Part shown: piece after piece, positions 60,300-64,000 of the stretch
How positions within the stretch are numbered: the first letter of the stretch is position 1
How the letters are laid out: every line of letters starts with the position of its first letter
DNA from: Unio delphinus
Taxonomy: Eukaryota > Mollusca > Bivalvia > Unionida > Unionidae
NCBI GenBank assembly: GCA_029339505.1
Contig: JAQISU010000096.1
Span: 7,080,001-7,144,000, forward strand
Direction: 5' to 3'
DNA length: 64,000 bases
Notes under the pieces: generated by a model
The model's database searches: none
Seen by the model: the letters and a program-made list of their open reading frames with translations, nothing else
What the model was told of the DNA's origin: nothing
Program-made: the position numbers and the translations under genes

Positions 60300-60880
60300 A
60301 TAGTAAGAAAATACTGTAGTTTGTCCTAGATGAAAATGGTGACATTCAGATATTCAATATAGCTGCTACTGCATCTATATTTACTAAAGATGAATGTGTA
60401 TGCTGTTTAGTTTATTCTAAATGAAATTGGTGCCAGCCTGGCCTTCAGTTTGTCCTAAATGAAATTTGTACCAATATGACTTCAGTGGCTGCCAGTTCGA
60501 AAATCTTGTTATTGCTATTCCTCATAGAAGTGTGATCATATCTATGTGGGATTTTCTGCAGAATACTGCTTACTATAATAAAATACTAAATACTAAAATA
60601 CTGCTTACTATAATGTTTTGTTGGTTCTTATTGAAAAGGGTACCGTTCTGACATCCAGTAGTTTCTAGTTAGTCCTAAATGAAAATTTTGCCAGTATGAC
60701 ATCCGTTCACCTTGAAAATATTTGTTGCTGCTACTTCTTCAGAATGGATATTCATATGAATGTGATGTTTTCACCAAAATTCTTGTGATGTATCCTAAAC
60801 AAAAAAAACAGTGCTGAACTGATATCCAATATAGCTATCAAATCAAACTCTAAAGTCTTGTTTTTGCTGCCCTTTCTGAA
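60300..60880. repeat. Degenerate tandem repeat in lipase intron 5
   Basis: Related phrases (GTCCTAGATGAAAATGGTGA, TTCTAAATGAAATTGGTGCC, GTCCTAAATGAAATTTGTAC, GTCCTAAATGAAAATTTTGC, TATCCTAAACAAAAA) recur at irregular steps of about 45-200 bp. They are followed by ACATCCA or ATATCCAATATAGCT-type words. An old, eroded array. Confidence 0.6.
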
Positions 60881-61223
60881 CAGAAGCTCATACTGACATG
60901 CAGTTTCACAAGTAGACTTTTAATGATGTCTTGTTGGTATTAAATGCAACAGTACAAGTCTTTTGGCAATCATTATGGCAATGGCAAAGAGCACACAAAG
61001 AGGCTCTTTTCGCATAAGGCTGCCAAAAGATTTTGGCTAGTAACAATGCTTTCGAACGGTTTGAGGGCAGGAAGGTAATTTTTTATCTCATTTGTTGCAG
61101 AGGAGATGAAACATCACCAGTATAAACTGTACATTGACCTCACATAAAAGCTAACTTCTCTGCAAGAAACAAATAATCACATGAGCTTCAGATCTAACTT
61201 GGTGGCCCTTTTTTTCCTTCCAG

Positions 61224-61474
61224 CTGGTTTTACAACTGTTTCCTGTAGCCATGATCGTGCTGTCTGGTACTTCATAGAGTCAGTTCTAAGCAACAAGTGT
61301 AAGTTTGTGGCTTATCCATTTTCTTCCATAGAGGATTACAATGCCAGTACATGCAAGACATGTGGAGTCGGGTATTGTCAAGAGATGGGCATCAATGCAG
61401 ACAACTTTAATGAGACTGGGACATTCTACCTGACAACAAACCCAGCACCACTCTTCTGCAGTAACGACCAGTGA
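61224..61474 (+). CDS. Lipase exon 6: catalytic His and C-terminus
   Basis: A strong acceptor TTTTTTTCCTTCCAG ends at 61223. It reads in phase 1 to TGA at 61472-61474. Encodes residues 274-356: VSCSHDRAVWYFIESV with catalytic His283, the disulfide-rich CKTCGVGYC...MGINADNF segment, and TFYLTT at the end of the catalytic domain. The protein then ends PLFCSNDQ. Classical pancreatic lipases continue into a PLAT domain of over 100 residues. None is encoded here. Sequons at N313 and N336. Confidence 0.95.
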
Positions 61475-62522
61475 TATTTTCAGAGTACATTTCTCGCTTT
61501 TCTTGATAAAGTGTGCCTTTTTCATGTGTTAACTATCCAACTCCACATTTTATGAGCTGATCTTTTTTCTAAAATACAAAGGAAATTTGGTCCTAGTTTG
61601 TCTTAATATCTTCTCCTGCAATTGAAATGTTTTCTTAAGCAACAATGGATTGGTTTTTTTTCTTCACTTAATGATGTGAATTTATTAAATACATGTACTT
61701 ATATTTTATCTATCTATTTATCCCTACAAAAAAAAAACAGCAATATTGTCAAATGTAATAAGACAACAATATGGGAACAACCATTTAATTTGGAAATGTG
61801 TAATGGTGCAGGGGTCCTGGGATCATCTTTCCTGTCAGGAGTTTTTACTACATTTGTCTCAAGATAAGAAAAACCCAACAAATTAATAGATAGAATTCAT
61901 TTTATTTTCAAATCAGAGCAAACAAATGTTTTTTCAGCTATTCGAGGTGAAAATTTATGTTTTAAAAAATCCCAGGCCCTTCCCAAAACGAAAATGGTCT
62001 GTTTCTGATATAGAATCTTAATTTATGCAAACTTTATAGAAACTGAGTGAAAAATGGTCTGATTTGCATTTTTGTCTGTCTCAGCCATGTCCAACATGAT
62101 GCTGAACATTATATACTTCAAATTTTGTGGATAGTGTGCAATTGGGGATTACCCATCAGATGAAGATATTGCCTATTGACATCTTTAAATTTCATGATTT
62201 TTGTAAGTTATTGCCCTTTCTGACTTGTAACTACATGTATAAACAAGTCTTACTCTTGTGTTCAACTGAAACTTTCTGATCCGTCCCCATTTTAGGGGTG
62301 GAGTTGGGATATGAAATAAATGGGGTACAATTATAGGAATAAATTGCACATCATTTCCTGATTTACTTTTATGTATTCATGACATTTCAAATATTCACTG
62401 GCATTAGTTATAAATTATTTTAAATCTATATTTTGTAGTCTTTTTCTGCAGAAAACCCCCAATGTAATTACTAAAAACAAAGAAACCAATAGCATTAAAA
62501 GAATATTTAGCAATTTAGTAGC
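61475..62522. other. Lipase 3' UTR and flank
   Basis: An ATTAAA at 61684-61689 and an AATAAA near 62316 are possible poly(A) signals. No strong choice is possible. No further gene. Confidence 0.4.
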
Positions 62523-62669
62523 AGAACCAGACAGACATTTACTGGATTACACAGCTTCCCTGTGTGTGGATCTCCATGCTCTCCAAGTTATCCAAGGAGA
62601 GTAAAAACAAACTTAGAAATCATTCACAATTTCTAGCCTATAAACTTTAGATATTTCCCCATGAACAGT
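62523..62669. repeat. Segment shared with the interior of the MITE at 49131-49436
   Basis: AGAACCAGACAGACATTTAC, GGATTACACAGCTTCCCTGT, TGGATCTCCATGCTCTCCAA, GAGAGTAAAAACAAACTTAG and TTTCCCCATGAACAG match 49158-49302 with a few substitutions and two short indels. No terminal inverted repeats flank it here. Confidence 0.9.
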
Positions 62670-62913
62670 TGGAGACCTATTGGTCAATCTTATCAGAAAT
62701 GCCAAGAAAGTATGCATCTTTCTAATTTTTTATTTTACTTCTTCTGTTGCAGATAACTAAAACATGATGGAAAAAAATTAATTTGCTGTCCCAAAACAAA
62801 CATGAATGAAACATTCCAGCCCTGACAAACAATCTTGTCTAGTATTTGGCTGTCCCTTACAGCAAAGTCATCAGATTTTACATGTACATTATAAAGTGAA
62901 AACTGACACTACC

Positions 62914-63265
62914 CAGGGCCGGACCTAAGTTTTTCAGGGGGGGGGGGGGCCTAAACTTGTTATTAGGTTAAGCGAAGGCGCGAAGTCCGAGGGGCATCCC
63001 CCCCGAATTTTTTTTTTTTTCAAGGATGCAAAATGGTGCAATCTGGTGCTATCTGAACCTTGAAAATGGGATCTAACAAAAGTGACTAAAACCTGTAATG
63101 TTTTAAAAACACTAAAAAAAATATTAAAAAAATTAATAAAAAAAAAAATTTAAAAAATTCGGAACCCCCTTTGCATCTTTTATCAAAAGCAGTGAATAGG
63201 TTTTTTTTTTAAAGGGGGGGGGGGGGGCCCAGGCCCCCTGGGCCCCTATAGCAGGTCTGGCCCTG
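62914..63265. mobile_element. MITE with CAGGGCCGGACC/GTCTGGCCCTG ends, 352 bp
   Basis: The ends CAGGGCCGGACC and GGTCTGGCCCTG are inverted with one mismatch. CTACC lies on both sides (62909-62913, 63266-63270). G12-14 runs near both ends and an A/T-rich centre are typical of a non-autonomous element. Only 5 bp of duplication match, so the superfamily is uncertain (hAT-like by termini). Confidence 0.8.
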
Positions 63266-64000
63266 CTACCGTACTTGCCTTTTTTGTCGATTTTACTTCA
63301 GTCAACAAGAAAGTGCAAGTATGTTAAAATAAACCATTTCAAACAGGCTAAAGAATCTACCATTTTTAGTTCTCATATATACCAGGTATATAAGTAGATG
63401 TGGTATGCACACAAACGTAGACTAATATTTTCACTTGCACTCAGGATATAGTGGTTTGGCTTTTATCATATGCAAATCTTTCGCAAGCACTTATTTTTCT
63501 GAGTACTCCATTTTGTCACTAAATGAAACAAATCAGTAATTAGGCAAAATACAATATAGATAAATTCTGGTTCAAATTTGGTTCAAGTTATAGCAAAATT
63601 TGTTTTAAACTTGCATCTTATTTAGAAGAACCAGTTATAATCAACATTTTCAAGAGTCATCCCACAAGATGTTTCACATCAGTAAAATGCAAGCTTTAAC
63701 GAATTAAATGTGTTGATATGGAAGGGATGTGCTGGGGACATAATACAACAGGGAGAGTTTTTATGTAGTGCATTCATGAAAATGTTTCGAAACTCTTTGT
63801 TAAACAAATTCGTTTGAGAGATTGCAATCAAAAGGAAAGCAAAAATATAACATCTGAGAAAAGAATGTTCACAAGTATATCTCATACAATTTTAAACTAT
63901 CTGTGAGGAAATATGGTCAGAACTTTTCCATGTCTATGGTGGTGATTTAGCTTCCTTGCTGGCTAAATGGCTATGTAATGTTTCTGACAGGCAGCTAAAG
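63266..64000. other. 3' end of the window, nothing recognised
   Basis: AT-rich sequence without a supported gene or repeat. Confidence 0.5.

Larger units (their letters stand above)
57928..61223. other. Lipase intron 5 (3.3 kb)
   Basis: Holds a MITE (59042), a SINE B (59503) and a degenerate repeat tract (60300-60880). 57928-59040 shows nothing recognised. Confidence 0.6.

Overview
This window looks like intron-rich, repeat-dense animal DNA. Exons are short, separated by introns of about 1 to 11 kb with GT/AG ends, and set among SINEs, LINE remnants, hAT-like MITEs, an LTR retrotransposon and many minisatellites. The gene content (secreted chitin-binding and pancreatic-lipase-family proteins) and the abundance of tRNA-derived SINEs suggest a marine invertebrate. 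A mollusc is my best guess, but the sequence does not prove it. No bacterial operon, CRISPR array or novel defence-type system is visible.

Region 1 (about 1-25.1 kb) holds the 3' part of a plus-strand gene for a secreted protein with at least three type-2 chitin-binding (peritrophin-A) domains. The domains are encoded by single exons at 1955-2176, 8930-9121 and 20044-20223, and a Thr-rich linker exon lies at 6555-6668. Every intron is phase 1, so the exons are interchangeable modules. A very short terminal exon (24414-24430) and an AATAAA at 25069 plausibly end the gene. Its 5' end is outside the window or unrecognised. The introns carry SINEs, two LINE reverse transcriptase remnants, a 51-bp minisatellite and a 657-bp hAT-like MITE.

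Region 2 (about 25.2-46.3 kb) has no host gene that I can support. Its main object is a 5.4-kb Ty3/gypsy-type LTR retrotransposon on the minus strand (29857-35279, TSD GAAG). Its order is gag - protease - integrase - GPY/F - reverse transcriptase, with integrase before reverse transcriptase as in Gmr1-like elements. It has a tRNA-Pro-type primer binding site. It is dead: it has frameshifts, an integrase deletion, and a deletion that fuses reverse transcriptase to an AT microsatellite in the 3' LTR. It sits inside an older DIRS-like pol remnant. Further right are a LINE C-terminal fragment, SINEs, a roughly 18-copy 31-bp minisatellite and a hAT-like MITE.

Region 3 (46.4-61.5 kb) is a complete-looking plus-strand gene of six coding exons for a 356-residue secreted lipase of the pancreatic lipase family. 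It has a signal peptide exon, an HGF oxyanion segment, a GHSLG nucleophile elbow (Ser173), Asp196, a full-length lid loop between Cys256 and Cys281, and His283. It lacks the C-terminal PLAT domain. Its 6.7-kb first intron is loaded with mobile elements.

Region 4 (61.5-64 kb) is 3' flank with a MITE and a segment also found inside a MITE in lipase intron 1. The two genes are unrelated in sequence. Any shared digestive role would be inference only.
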